Source: VAZQ01 sp963763365
GTDB taxonomy: Bacteria; Pseudomonadota; Alphaproteobacteria; Rhizobiales; Xanthobacteraceae
DNA length: 64,000 nt
Direction of reading: 5' to 3'
Assembly (NCBI GenBank): GCA_963763365.1
Contig: CAVXOE010000015.1
Coordinates: forward strand, 124,001-188,000
Below are positions 16,540-25,352 of this stretch, piece after piece (within the stretch, counting starts at the first letter, position 1; the number at the start of each line of letters is the position of its first letter). Position numbers and translations under genes: made by a program. Below the pieces are notes generated by a model. It searched no databases. It had not been told where the DNA came from and worked only from the letters and a program-made list of their open reading frames with translations.

Positions 16540-16566
16540 GCTAAGTGCTTGTGGATAAGCGCAAAT

Positions 16567-17862
16567 CTAATTCGACGGGGAATTCGCCTGTGGCAGCCAG
16601 GAGGTAAAGGTCGCGCCCTGCCCCATCGTGCTTTCGATGGTGAGCCGCCCGCCGTGACGGTTGAGGATGTGCTTGACCAGCGCAAGACCAAGACCGGTTC
16701 CACCTTGCGCGCGGCTCTCCGCCACATCGACGCGATAGAACCGCTCGGTCAGTCGCGGCAGGTGTTCCGGCGCAATGCCCGGACCGTAGTCGCGCACGGC
16801 GACGCGCGCTTCGCGCTTCTCTCCCTCGGCGGTCGCGACCTCGATATCGATGCGCTTGCCGGACGAGGCGTATTTCAGCGCGTTCTCCACCAGGTTCTCG
16901 AACACACGAAGGAGTTCATCGCGGTCGCCCAGAACCAGCACCGGCTTTGCCGGCGCCGTGACCTTGACGTCGACACCACGATCGCGCGCCAGCATCTGCA
17001 GCCCGTCGGCGACCTGCCGGATGATGGCGACCAGATCGACCTCCTGGCCGGGGCGCAGATGGGCATTGAGCTCGATACGCGACAGCGACAGCAGATCGTC
17101 GATCAGGCGCGCCATGCGGGTCGCCTGCGCCTGCATGATTGAAAGGAAGCGCCCGCGCGCCACGGCATCGTCGCGCGCCGGCCCCTGCAGCGTCTCGATG
17201 AAGCCCGACAGCGTCGCCAGCGGCGTGCGCAGTTCGTGGCTGGCGTTGGCGACGAAATCGGCACGCATTTCCTCGGCCCGCCGCAGCGGTGTGAGATCGC
17301 GGAACGCCATCAGCATGAGACCGCCGGAAGGTTCCGACGGCGCGCCGGCGATCGGCGTCACAATCACCTCGTACCAACGGTCGACCGGCACGCGATTGAA
17401 GATTTCCGCGCGCTGGGTCGTGATGGACGAGCGCGCGCGCCGGATGGCGTCGAGAATTTCTGGATTGCGCAGCCCGGCCGACACCGGCTCGCCCCGCCGC
17501 AGCGCTGGAGCGATCACGCTGGCCTGGGCGTTCATCGCCAACACGCCGCCTTGGCGATCGAGCGCCACCACCGGATCGGGCAATCCCGCCAGCACCGACC
17601 CGATGACTTCGTCGTCGACCCGCTGCATCGGCCGATCCCCCGACAACCTGACCGCAGGCAACACCTCGCCGCCACCGGCCGCGATCACGGCGGCCACGAC
17701 GGCAGCGAGCGTCACCAGCACCGGAATGATTCCGAACGCACCGCCGAGCCAAAGCACGCCAAGCGCGATCACGGTGACAACCAGGATGGCCCGGGCGCGT
17801 TTGAGCCTGGCGAACCAGTTGTCGGAGCGATTCGAATCGCCGCTATCTCGGCTTGTTACCAT
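16567..17862 (-). CDS. phoR: Phosphate regulon sensor histidine kinase PhoR
   Basis: A 431-residue protein. Two hydrophobic segments (ILVVTVIALGVLWLGGAFGI, PVLVTLAAVVAAVIAAGG) anchor the N-terminus. A PAS-like region follows (LAGLPDPVVALDRQGGVLAM ... WYEVIVTPI). The dimerisation/H-box is FVANASHELRTPLATLSGFI (phospho-His about residue 218). The ATPase part has ENLVENALKYA (N box), VRDYGPGIAPEHLPRLTERFYRV (G1/F) and GGTGLGLALVKHI (G2). It phosphorylates PhoB under phosphate limitation, restrained by PstSCAB and PhoU, which follow it here on the same strand. Confidence 0.94.
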   Translation of the reverse strand: MVTSRDSGDSNRSDNWFARLKRARAILVVTVIALGVLWLGGAFGIIPVLVTLAAVVAAVIAAGGGEVLPAVRLSGDRPMQRVDDEVIGSVLAGLPDPVVALDRQGGVLAMNAQASVIAPALRRGEPVSAGLRNPEILDAIRRARSSITTQRAEIFNRVPVDRWYEVIVTPIAGAPSEPSGGLMLMAFRDLTPLRRAEEMRADFVANASHELRTPLATLSGFIETLQGPARDDAVARGRFLSIMQAQATRMARLIDDLLSLSRIELNAHLRPGQEVDLVAIIRQVADGLQMLARDRGVDVKVTAPAKPVLVLGDRDELLRVFENLVENALKYASSGKRIDIEVATAEGEKREARVAVRDYGPGIAPEHLPRLTERFYRVDVAESRAQGGTGLGLALVKHILNRHGGRLTIESTMGQGATFTSWLPQANSPSN

Positions 17863-17921
17863 GCTGCCTGCTACGGCCGGATGTCGTCCGGCCCGCGCTT
17901 AGTGTAGCGCGCGCGCAGGCA

Positions 17922-19019
17922 TCAGCGAACGTCCGTCTTGTTGTCCTGCGCGTCCGCGGGCGGAACGGGATCCGCGAGCGCGGCGGGCGCGAGCGGCACG
18001 GCGGCGGGCGGCGCCCGCGGCGTCCGCAGCGCCAGCACGAGTTCCCGCCCGCCGAGGATCAGCAGCGAGAGCGCGAACGGCACGATGTAGTAGAGCAGCC
18101 GGAACAGCAGCAGCCCGGCCAGCAGTTCCTCCTTGTCGAACTGCCAGAGCGCGACCAGCATGGCGGCGTCGAAGACGCCGAGCCCGCCCGGCGCATGGCT
18201 CGCAAAGCCGAGCAAGGTCGCCGCGACAAAGATCACCGCGAGCGTGATGAAGCCGATATTGGGCTCGGACGGCACCAGCATGTACATGGCGAGCGCGCAG
18301 AACCCGAGGTCCACGATGCCGATGCCGATCTGCAGGAGCGTCAACGGTCCGCCCGGCAGCGTGACGCTCCAGCCGGAGCGACCGACGGTGCGCGGGCAGC
18401 GCCAGACCCAAATCACGTAGAGCGCAAGTACAATGAGGATGAGGATCGCGCCGCTGCGATTGACCCAGGCGGGCAATTGATCGATCGCAGAGGCGGCCTG
18501 CGGCGCGTAGGCGATGCCGAGCCCGAGCACGGTGGCGTTGCCGAGCCAGAAGGTGAGCCCGGCGACAAAGCAGATTTTCGCCACCTCGATGCCGCTCACG
18601 CCCCAGGCCGAATAGACGCGGTAGCGCACCGCCCCGCCGGTAAAGACGCTGGCGCCAACGTTGTGGCCGACCGAATAGCTGGTGAAGCCCGCGAGCGCCG
18701 CCACTCCATAAGGCACGTCCGGCCGGCAGATGGTGCGCAAGGCAAACAGATCGTAGAAGGTCAGCGTAAAATAGCCGCCGGCGACGCACAGCGCGGCCAG
18801 CGCAATGTCGCGCCATGGGGTCGTCACCAGCGCTTCGATGACCTCATGCACCTCGATGTTGCGCAGGATGCGATAGAGTGCCACCGCGGCGATGGCGATG
18901 ATGGCAACGCTCAGGATAAAGCCGATGCGGTTCCAGCCAATCGTCCGGTCGCAGGCGCGGGCCGCCGCGTGCAGCGAATTGAGCACGCCGGGCTGACGGT
19001 CCGTTGATTTAGCATCCAT
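17922..19019 (-). CDS. YbhN/UPF0104-type membrane protein (LPG-synthase transmembrane domain)
   Basis: A 365-residue inner-membrane protein with about eight hydrophobic segments. YFTLTFYDLFALRTI, AALAGFTSYSVGHNVGASVFTGGAVRYRVYSAWG, FWLGNATVLGLGI and GFASHAPGGLGVFDAAML are typical of the flippase-like half of MprF and of YbhN/AglD-type proteins. There is no C-terminal aminoacyl-transferase domain; the tail is Pro/Ala-rich (RTPRAPPAAVP..) and probably cytoplasmic. A role in lipid or hopanoid translocation is a family-level guess. It lies 59 bp upstream of phoR on the same strand. Confidence 0.8.
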   Translation of the reverse strand: MDAKSTDRQPGVLNSLHAAARACDRTIGWNRIGFILSVAIIAIAAVALYRILRNIEVHEVIEALVTTPWRDIALAALCVAGGYFTLTFYDLFALRTICRPDVPYGVAALAGFTSYSVGHNVGASVFTGGAVRYRVYSAWGVSGIEVAKICFVAGLTFWLGNATVLGLGIAYAPQAASAIDQLPAWVNRSGAILILIVLALYVIWVWRCPRTVGRSGWSVTLPGGPLTLLQIGIGIVDLGFCALAMYMLVPSEPNIGFITLAVIFVAATLLGFASHAPGGLGVFDAAMLVALWQFDKEELLAGLLLFRLLYYIVPFALSLLILGGRELVLALRTPRAPPAAVPLAPAALADPVPPADAQDNKTDVR

Positions 19020-19315
19020 CGATCGATCCGTCCCGACAGGGAGCTTCCGGTATCCCGCTCATATCGACGTTGCGGCGCGCGAATTCCATCCCAGCAGCAG
19101 CGGCCGGCCAATAAGGCGGAAGCAAGGTCCCGTACCGATGGCAGGCAACGATTAGCAAAACTCCCATGCCGGCGCGAGGGCGTCGTTGCCGCGGCGAAAC
19201 CAGTCCACACCACCTGCCGGTCTCTTAAACGATCTGGTAGGATCGCGGCCGGTTCGCAAGCCATGCACCCGGTCGCGATCGAATGAACCGCGCACAAAAG
19301 AAGCAGGAGGACGCC

Positions 19316-20374
19316 ATGACCGAAGACTTTCCATCGACAGACCCCGCGCTTGCGCGCCGTACCGTCCTCAAAGGCGCGAGCCTGGGCGTCGGGGCGGGCC
19401 TTGTGTCGGGCCTCTCCACCAGCGCGCAGGCGCAGGGCGGGCCCGCCGCGCCGGTCGCGGATGCGCCAGTCTGGAGCGCGGAATACTGGGCGACCAAGGG
19501 CAACGTGAAGCTCAATCTCTGGCGCAAGCGCGTCGGCGCCCCGAAGGCGGGCGAGCCGCCGCTCCCGGTTCTGTTCCTGGTGCACGGCTCGTCGAACTCG
19601 ACGCGTTCGTCCTACGACCTGCAGGTTCCCGGCAAGGGCGAATACTCCTTCATGAACGTCTTCGCCCGCTACGGCTATGACGTCTGGACCATGGATCACG
19701 ACGGCTACGGCTATTCGGAAAGCTCCGGCAACAACTCCGACATCGCCAGCGGCGTCGAGGACCTCAAGGCCGCGATTCCGGTCGTCGCGCGGGAAACCGG
19801 GCAGCAGAAGGTTCACATGTACGGCACGTCCTCGGGCGCCATCCGTGCCGGCGCCTATGCGCAGGCGCAGCCGGAGCACGTCAACCGGCTGATCATGTCG
19901 GCTTTCACCTACAAGGGCGACGGTTCGCCGGAGATCGCCCGGCGCGCCGCCCGCGTCGCGGAACTGCGCGCCAACAACCGCCGCAAGCGCGACGCCGCAA
20001 TGATCCGCTCGATCTTCACCCGGGACGGCCACGCTTCGGCCTATGACCCGGCGGTGGCCGAGGCGATCATCGCCATGGAGATGAAATTCGGCGACACCAT
20101 CCCGAGCGGCACCTATCTCGACATGGCGGTGAACCTGCCGCTGGTCGACCCCAAGAAGGTGATGTCGCCGGTTCTCATGCTGCGCGGCGAGCACGACGGC
20201 AACTCGACCAACGACGACCTGCTCGACTTCTATCGCCAGCTTCCGAACGGCGACCGCCAGTTCGCCATTCTGCCGCACACCGCGCACAGCATCGGGTTCA
20301 GCAACAACCGCCACCTGCTGATCTACGCGGTGAAGAACTTCCTCGGGGCACCGGCGGCGATCCAGTCGTCCTGA
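19316..20374 (+). CDS. Tat-exported alpha/beta hydrolase
   Basis: A 352-residue protein starting MTEDFPSTDPALARRTVLKG at ATG 19316, five bases after a perfect AGGAGG. The N-terminus is a twin-arginine signal (ARRTVLKGASLGVGAGLVSG). The body shows an alpha/beta hydrolase fold: VLFLVHGSSNSTRSSYDLQV (oxyanion region), WTMDHDGYGYSESS, YGTSSGAIRAGAYAQ (nucleophile elbow GTSSG), MLRGEHDGNST (acid Asp) and LPHTAHSIGFSNN (His). The substrate is unknown. It is followed 45 bp later by an orphan ABC receptor gene, so it may process a compound that the receptor then binds. Confidence 0.8.
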   Translation: MTEDFPSTDPALARRTVLKGASLGVGAGLVSGLSTSAQAQGGPAAPVADAPVWSAEYWATKGNVKLNLWRKRVGAPKAGEPPLPVLFLVHGSSNSTRSSYDLQVPGKGEYSFMNVFARYGYDVWTMDHDGYGYSESSGNNSDIASGVEDLKAAIPVVARETGQQKVHMYGTSSGAIRAGAYAQAQPEHVNRLIMSAFTYKGDGSPEIARRAARVAELRANNRRKRDAAMIRSIFTRDGHASAYDPAVAEAIIAMEMKFGDTIPSGTYLDMAVNLPLVDPKKVMSPVLMLRGEHDGNSTNDDLLDFYRQLPNGDRQFAILPHTAHSIGFSNNRHLLIYAVKNFLGAPAAIQSS

Positions 20375-20419
20375 GTTGCGCAGGCGCATTTCGTCAAGAA
20401 CCGCCAAAAGGAGAATGAG

Positions 20420-21446
20420 ATGCGCGCTCGCATCGTCTTTGCGCTCGTGACGGCGGTCCTCGCCGTCGCCGGCCCCCGTGTCGCATTGGCACAACTTGAA
20501 AAGCCGAACCTGACGCTCGCGGTCGGCGGCAAAACGCTGGTCGCTTATCTGCCGCTGACGATCGCGGAACGGCTCGGCCTGTTCGAGAAGGAAGGCCTCA
20601 AGGTCACGATCAACGATTTCGCCGGCGGCTCGCGCGCGCTGCAGTCGCTGGTCGGCGGCTCGGCCGACATCGTCTGCGGCTCCTACGAGCATACGATCCT
20701 GATGCGCGCCAAGGGCCAGAACATCAAGGCGGTGGCGCTGCACAACAATTCCCTCGGCACCGTGATCGGCATGACGAAGGAGAAGGCCGCCGCCTACCGC
20801 TCACCCAAAGACCTCGCCGGGCTCAAGATCGGCGTCACCTCGCCGGGCTCGGCGTCGAGCCTCGGCGTCGCGCTGCTGCTCGCCAAGGCCGAACCTGACG
20901 CTCGACAAGGTCGCGATCATCGGAGTCGGCACCGGAGCGAGTGCAGTGGCAGCGATGAAATCCGGCCAGATCGACGCCATGTCGAATTTCGATCCCGCGA
21001 TCCTGATCCTCGAGCGTGACGGCCTGCTGGTGCCGGTGGTGGATTCGCGCACGCCCAAGGGCCTCAACGAGCTCTACGGCGGGCCGATGGCGGGGTCATC
21101 ATTCTACGCGACCGAAGACTTCATCAAGAAGAACCCGCGCACCGTCCAGGCATTCGTGAACGCGGCCGTGAAGGCGATGCATTGGATCGAAAAGGCTTCG
21201 GTCGACGAGATCGTGGCGATCGTGCCGCCCGAGTATTATGCTGGCGGCGACCGCGCGACCTACGCCAAGATGATCGAGCTCAACCGCGGCGCGTTCTCGA
21301 AGAACGGCCGGATCGAGCCGGCCTGGGCCGAAACCACCTACCGGGCCGTGTCGGCGCACGACGAGACGCTGAAGAACGTCAAGGTCGATCTCAAGGACAC
21401 CTTCGACAATTCGTTCGCCGACAGAGCCAACGCGGCGGCGCGATAG
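20420..21446 (+). CDS. SsuA/NMT1-type ABC substrate-binding protein (frameshifted in this sequence)
   Basis: About 341 residues when corrected, with a signal peptide (MRARIVFALVTAVLAVAGPR.VALA) and the family core LTLAVGGKTLVAYLPLTIAERLG and GLFEKEGLKVTINDFAGGSRA. One extra base near 20891 (G) ends the first frame after LLLAKA; the second continues as LDKVAIIGVGTGASAVAAMK and SGQIDAMSNFDPAILILERDG to the stop at 21446. Such receptors feed nitrate, sulfonate, taurine or pyrimidine-precursor importers, but no permease or ATPase gene adjoins this one. An AGGAG (20410-20414) precedes ATG 20420. Confidence 0.8.
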
Positions 21447-21476
21447 ATTCAATCTAACGACACCGCACTACTCTTT

Positions 21477-21545
21477 CCGCTCGTGCCCGCGAACGCGGGC
21501 ACCCAGTCCTTCACTCGCGTTCACATTGCGCTGGGTCCAGGGACG
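21477..21545. repeat. Decayed copy of palindromic repeat family A
   Basis: GCTCGTGCCCGCGAACGCGG, then GCACCCAG, a spacer and GCGCTGGGTCCAGGGACG. The first hairpin (GCCCGCgaacGCGGGC) is intact; the second arm is shortened, ending at the distal part of the hydrolase gene region. Confidence 0.5.
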
Positions 21546-21605
21546 ATGCGGTTTGATGACGACGGCGTCTGCCATGGCGCGCCCTCATCGGCACAGTATC
21601 GGTTG

Positions 21606-22505
21606 CTAGACGCCTTTTAGCTCTCCAGCCGCAAAGAATTCGCGCAGCTCGCGATAGGTTTCCTCCGGCGCCTCTTCCGACAGGTAGTGCCCGCAGGGGA
21701 GCGCCTTCGCGCCGCGGATGTCGGTGGCATAGTCCTTCCAGACCTCGGCCGGCTTGTGGTTGCGGCCGACGGCGCCGGTCGCGCCCCAGAGCAGCAGGGT
21801 CGGACAGGCGATCTTCTTGCCGGCCTTGAAGTCCTCCGTGTCCATCGCAAAGTCGACGGTGGCGGTGGCGCGATAGTCCTCGCACATGGCGTGCACGGTC
21901 GCCGGATTGCGGAAGCAGCGCTTGTATTCTTCGAGCGCTTCCGGGCCGAAGAAGCTCAGGCCCTGCTTGGTCTTGGCAAGCTTCTTGGTGATGAAGAAGT
22001 CCGGATCCGCGCTCATGAGCCGCTCCGGCACGTCGTAGGGCTGGATCATGAAGAACCAGTGGTAGGAGGCGGTCGCCCACGCCTTGCTCACGTGGTTGAA
22101 CAGATGATGCTGCGGAATGATGTCGAGGATCGCCGCACGCGCAACGTTGCCCGGATGATCGAGGCACATGCGATGGAGGACACGTGCGCCGCGGTCATGC
22201 CCGGCGGCGTAAAACCGCTTGAAACCGAGCGCCGCCATCACCTCGACCTGGTCCTGCGCCATGGCGCGAAACGAATAGCCGGAATGATCCTCGCCGCCCG
22301 GCGGCTTTTCGAAATCGCCGTAGCCGCGCAGGTCGGTGGCCACCACGGTGAACTCTTCGGCCAGCCGCGGTGCGAACTTGTGCCAGGAGAGATGCGTGAA
22401 GGGGTTGCCGTGCATCAGCAGCAGCGGCGGCCCCTTGCCGCCGTGCAGGGTGACGATGCGGGCACCCGAGGTCTTGATCTCGGCGCGGGTGAAGTTCTCG
22501 AACAT
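21606..22505 (-). CDS. Haloacetate (fluoroacetate-type) dehalogenase-like alpha/beta hydrolase
   Basis: A 299-residue protein closely patterned on fluoroacetate dehalogenase: HGNPFTHLSWHKFAPRLAEE, AGHDRGARVLHRMCLDHPG (nucleophile Asp plus the two Arg that hold the carboxylate), AILDIIPQHHLF (acid Asp), SYHWFFMIQP (His-Trp of the halide pocket), MCEDYRATATVDF (halide-pocket Tyr) and CGHYLSEEAP (catalytic His). The first loop reads HGNP where characterised enzymes have HGFP, so substrate range could differ. The family replaces the halogen of haloacetates by hydroxyl, giving glycolate. The closest alternative is a soluble epoxide hydrolase, but the D-R-G-A-R and H-W pairs favour dehalogenase. 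Confidence 0.8.
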   Translation of the reverse strand: MFENFTRAEIKTSGARIVTLHGGKGPPLLLMHGNPFTHLSWHKFAPRLAEEFTVVATDLRGYGDFEKPPGGEDHSGYSFRAMAQDQVEVMAALGFKRFYAAGHDRGARVLHRMCLDHPGNVARAAILDIIPQHHLFNHVSKAWATASYHWFFMIQPYDVPERLMSADPDFFITKKLAKTKQGLSFFGPEALEEYKRCFRNPATVHAMCEDYRATATVDFAMDTEDFKAGKKIACPTLLLWGATGAVGRNHKPAEVWKDYATDIRGAKALPCGHYLSEEAPEETYRELREFFAAGELKGV

Positions 22506-22678
22506 GATGGACCTGCAAACGTGGCCGGACCGCCATCATCCGCGAACGCGCCCGCGCGGGCAATTGGCCGGAGGCAGGAAACCGCGCGAAGTGGGCCGTC
22601 ACGTTCGCTTTGCCCATCCGCCGCCTTGCTGTATGCGATGTCGTCAAGTCATCAGGGTCTGGATGCGGGATTGGTGCG

Positions 22679-23314
22679 TTGCAGGCGGAATTGACCCAAT
22701 TCGTCGCCCTCCATGGCGTCTGGCTGGTCGCGGCGTTCATCGCTCTGGAAAGCATGGGCGCCCCGTTGCCGGCCGAGGCAGCCTTGATCGCGGCCGGGAT
22801 CTTCGCTGCGACCACCCATCAGCTCGACATCGGGTGGCTGGTTGCGGTCTCTATTCCTGCCGCGATTCTGGGCAATCTCGCGGGGTTCTGGATCGGACGG
22901 AAGTTCGGCTATTCGCTGCTGAAACGATATGGAAAGCGCGTCGGCCTGAACGACGACCGCGTCAAAATCGGCCAATGGCTGTTCGTGCGCTACGGCGGAC
23001 GGTTCGTATTCACCGCCCGCTTCCTGCCGTTTCTTCGCAACATGGCGGCGCTGCTCGCGGGCGCGAACCGGATGCCGGTCTCCCGCTACTATATCGCCAG
23101 CACCGCGGCGGCGATGGTCTGGGTCACGGTCTACGGGATCGGGGCCTATGCGTTCGGCGAGGCCTTTTCCGCGATGGCGTCGCCGGCCGCTATCGTTCTT
23201 ACCCTCGTCGCAATCGCGACCGTCGTCGGCATCCCGATGCTGATCCTGCGCTTCGAAAAGCGCCTGCTGGCGGAAGCCGAACGCGATCCGCAGGCGCCGC
23301 GTCCGTTGGCGTAA
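22679..23314 (+). CDS. DedA-family membrane protein
   Basis: About 211 residues if translation starts at TTG 22679 (MQAELTQFVALHGVWLVAAF); the frame is open to 22610 but with an unconserved leader. DedA/SNARE-associated features are FIALESMGAPLPAEAALIAA (E-x-x-G-x-P-x-P-x-E), NLAGFWIGRKFGYSLLKRYG, FTARFLPFLRNMAALLAGAN (F-x-[AG]-R-F-x-P..R) and GYGIGAYAFGE-like TVYGIGAYAFG. About five hydrophobic stretches are present. Members flip phospholipids or undecaprenyl phosphate or support membrane energisation. No operon partner is apparent. Confidence 0.85.
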   Translation: MQAELTQFVALHGVWLVAAFIALESMGAPLPAEAALIAAGIFAATTHQLDIGWLVAVSIPAAILGNLAGFWIGRKFGYSLLKRYGKRVGLNDDRVKIGQWLFVRYGGRFVFTARFLPFLRNMAALLAGANRMPVSRYYIASTAAAMVWVTVYGIGAYAFGEAFSAMASPAAIVLTLVAIATVVGIPMLILRFEKRLLAEAERDPQAPRPLA

Positions 23315-23321
23315 CGGCCGC

Positions 23322-23792
23322 CTATTTCGGATTGAACTGCGCGAGTTCGATCAGCAGCGCATCGAACAGGCTGGCGCTCACCTTGATCGCGTTCTGCGTG
23401 ATGCCGCCCGACATGTCGATGTCGTAGGTGAAGGCAAAGTCGCCCTCGTCGTCGAGATAGGCCTTGGTGAAGAGATACTGCGCGTTCCAGGCGTTGGCGA
23501 ATGCGGTATTGAGCGTCTTGCTGGTGTCCCAGGCGACGATCCGGTAGCTCGTGCAGCCGAGCGCACTGCAATTGTAGAATACCACGTTGGCGGTGAACTT
23601 GGACTTCGGCAGCGACACCCTCACCATCTTGTCGTTGCCGCTCGCGACCACCTCCGACTTGAAGCCGCCTTGGGTCAGGATCTGCGCGAACTGCTGCTGC
23701 GTGAGCCGGTTGACGGTCTGGTTCTGCGCGGCGGCCTGGTTGGGCAAGAACGCCAGGACGACGAAAGCAGCGATCGCCAAGATGGTGTGCAT
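23322..23792 (-). CDS. Exported YbjN-domain protein
   Basis: A 156-residue protein with a signal peptide (MHTILAIAAFVVLAFLPNQA, cleavage after ..AAAQ). The mature part reads NRLTQQQFAQILTQGGFKSE, VRVSLPKSKFTANVVFYNCS, and NAWNAQYLFTKAYLDDEGDF plus AFTYDIDMSGGITQNAIKVS, which resembles YbjN/type-III-chaperone-like domains: beta strands flanking an NxxN..ayld..g....sy..dl segment. Two cysteines (NCSALGC) could form a disulfide. Its function is unknown. It is convergent with the dedA gene, eight bases away. Confidence 0.7.
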   Translation of the reverse strand: MHTILAIAAFVVLAFLPNQAAAQNQTVNRLTQQQFAQILTQGGFKSEVVASGNDKMVRVSLPKSKFTANVVFYNCSALGCTSYRIVAWDTSKTLNTAFANAWNAQYLFTKAYLDDEGDFAFTYDIDMSGGITQNAIKVSASLFDALLIELAQFNPK

Positions 23793-24016
23793 GGGAAGCC
23801 CTGAAAGTGATGGTTGAACCGATGACGGCGGCTGCATTTCAACCCCACTCATCGCGGACTTGCAAGGGCGGTCGCGCCGTACATTGCGATGCAGCGGCCT
23901 CTGGCGCCGGCAGAGAGGACGACCATATTACATTTGCGTTAGGCTTGCTTTCTTCACCGAAACGCCGAATTCTTGCGGTCAAGACTGTCACGGTGTTACG
24001 ACGACAAGGACTTCAC

Positions 24017-24454
24017 ATGCGTTCGATCCCCTTCGCCGCCGGCTTTGCGCTTGCTGCGCTCGTCAGCTTCGGCGCAGCCGCGGAACCCGGAAGTTCCGGC
24101 GCAAGCTCGATGAAAGCCAAGATGGATGCCGCGAAGCACGATGCCGGCAACGATCTGCGTGCGAAGCCTGACCTCAGGGCCGACGCGAGCAAGGCCAAGA
24201 GCGACGCGATCCTGAAGCTTGCCGACATTCGCGGCGCGGCCGAATCGATGGATGCCGCGGTCAAGTCCGATGTCCGCGCGGTCACAGGCGCCGCGAAAAC
24301 GAAAGGCGCGATCGGTCCTGCGGCGATCAAGACGGCCAAGGCGCAGAGTTTCGCGCGCGCCGATATCGCAAACGCCGCCGCGTCCTCGCAATACCGGCTC
24401 GATCGCGCCGACAAGGCTGCCAAGCAGGCGAACCCCGCAAGCAAGCTGCGCTGA
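24017..24454 (+). CDS. Small Ala/Lys-rich exported protein of unknown function
   Basis: A 145-residue protein with a signal peptide (MRSIPFAAGFALAALVSFGA, cleavage near ..AAAEPG). The mature part is low-complexity, rich in Ala, Lys and Asp (KAKMDAAKHDAGNDLRAKPD, LRADASKAKSDAILKLADIR), strongly helix-forming and heptad-like, with several short K-A-x-A patterns. I recognise no family. Predicted periplasmic or envelope-associated; the composition could also reflect a histone- or lipoprotein-like coiled rod, but there is no lipobox. It stands alone between a YbjN-domain gene and a hydrolase. Confidence 0.55.
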   Translation: MRSIPFAAGFALAALVSFGAAAEPGSSGASSMKAKMDAAKHDAGNDLRAKPDLRADASKAKSDAILKLADIRGAAESMDAAVKSDVRAVTGAAKTKGAIGPAAIKTAKAQSFARADIANAAASSQYRLDRADKAAKQANPASKLR

Positions 24455-24484
24455 CGGCCGGCCGTCCCAGGCTCGGGTCCCGGA

Positions 24485-25351
24485 TCAGCTCCGTCCAGTC
24501 GCCGCGACGAGATCGACCAGTTGCTGGGTCAATGCGCCGTCCGGTCGCGCGATCTCGTCCAGGATCGAGAAGTGGTGGTGGCCGGGCAGTTCGGTCAACG
24601 TGACCGGCAAGCCGCGCGCCTTGGCGGCCGAGGCGAATTCGGCCGACTGGCGTCTCAGTTCCGGAAGCTCGGCACCGCCCACGACGACCTTCAGCGGTGG
24701 GCTTTTGTCCGATAGCGTCTTCAGCGGGCTCAAGGTTGCGATTTCAGTCGGACTGAGCGACAGCTTCTCGTCGAGATAACTCAGCGCGATCGGCTCGAGA
24801 TCGAAGATGCCGCTGATCGGGATGCCGGCGCGGAAGGCTGGATGATGCGCGACCGCGGCGGTCAGGTGGCCGCCCGCCGACCATCCGCCGACAATGATTG
24901 CTCCTCCGTCGAAACCGAGTTCCTTCGCGTTGCGTGCCAGATAGGTGAGCGACGCCGCTATCTCCGCCACGATGTCCGTCAGCGTCACGTCCGGCGCCAG
25001 CGTGTAGCCCGGCAGAGCGACGTTGATACCACGGGCGCGCGGGCCGTCCGAGACGAACGCGAAGGTGTCCTTCTCGTTGCGCTGCCAGTAGCCGCCGTGA
25101 ATGAACACGAACAGCGGCGCGTCCTTCGCCCCGGACGGAAAGTAATCGAGCTTGGCGCGCGGCCGGGGGCCATACGGGATGTCGAGCCTCACGCCACTCG
25201 AAGCCCGGATCGCCGCGCTCCTCTCCCGCCAGCGCCCCACCCATTCCTGGCTGTCGGCGACGACGGCGCTGTTGTTGTAGGCGGCATCGAGCGCCGCGCG
25301 GTCCATGCCGCGGTAGATGGCGGTCGCCGCCGGTGTCGCAGTCTCGGTCAC
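24485..25351 (-). CDS. Alpha/beta hydrolase of the carboxylesterase/arylformamidase type
   Basis: A 288-residue protein from GTG 25351, eight bases after a GGAGG that lies in the end of the ATPase gene. The fold shows FVFIHGGYWQRNEKDTFAFV (HGGYW oxyanion motif), IVGGWSAGGHLTAAVAHHPA (nucleophile elbow GWSAG), ISGIFDLEPIA and ELPGHHHFSILDE (His). HGGYW plus WSAGGHL is characteristic of kynurenine-formamidase-like hydrolases, which cut N-formyl or other amide bonds. It follows an ABC importer (25353-27973) so closely that it is surely co-expressed, suggesting the imported compound is an amide or ester. Confidence 0.8.
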   Translation of the reverse strand: MTETATPAATAIYRGMDRAALDAAYNNSAVVADSQEWVGRWRERSAAIRASSGVRLDIPYGPRPRAKLDYFPSGAKDAPLFVFIHGGYWQRNEKDTFAFVSDGPRARGINVALPGYTLAPDVTLTDIVAEIAASLTYLARNAKELGFDGGAIIVGGWSAGGHLTAAVAHHPAFRAGIPISGIFDLEPIALSYLDEKLSLSPTEIATLSPLKTLSDKSPPLKVVVGGAELPELRRQSAEFASAAKARGLPVTLTELPGHHHFSILDEIARPDGALTQQLVDLVAATGRS

Positions 25352-25352
25352 G

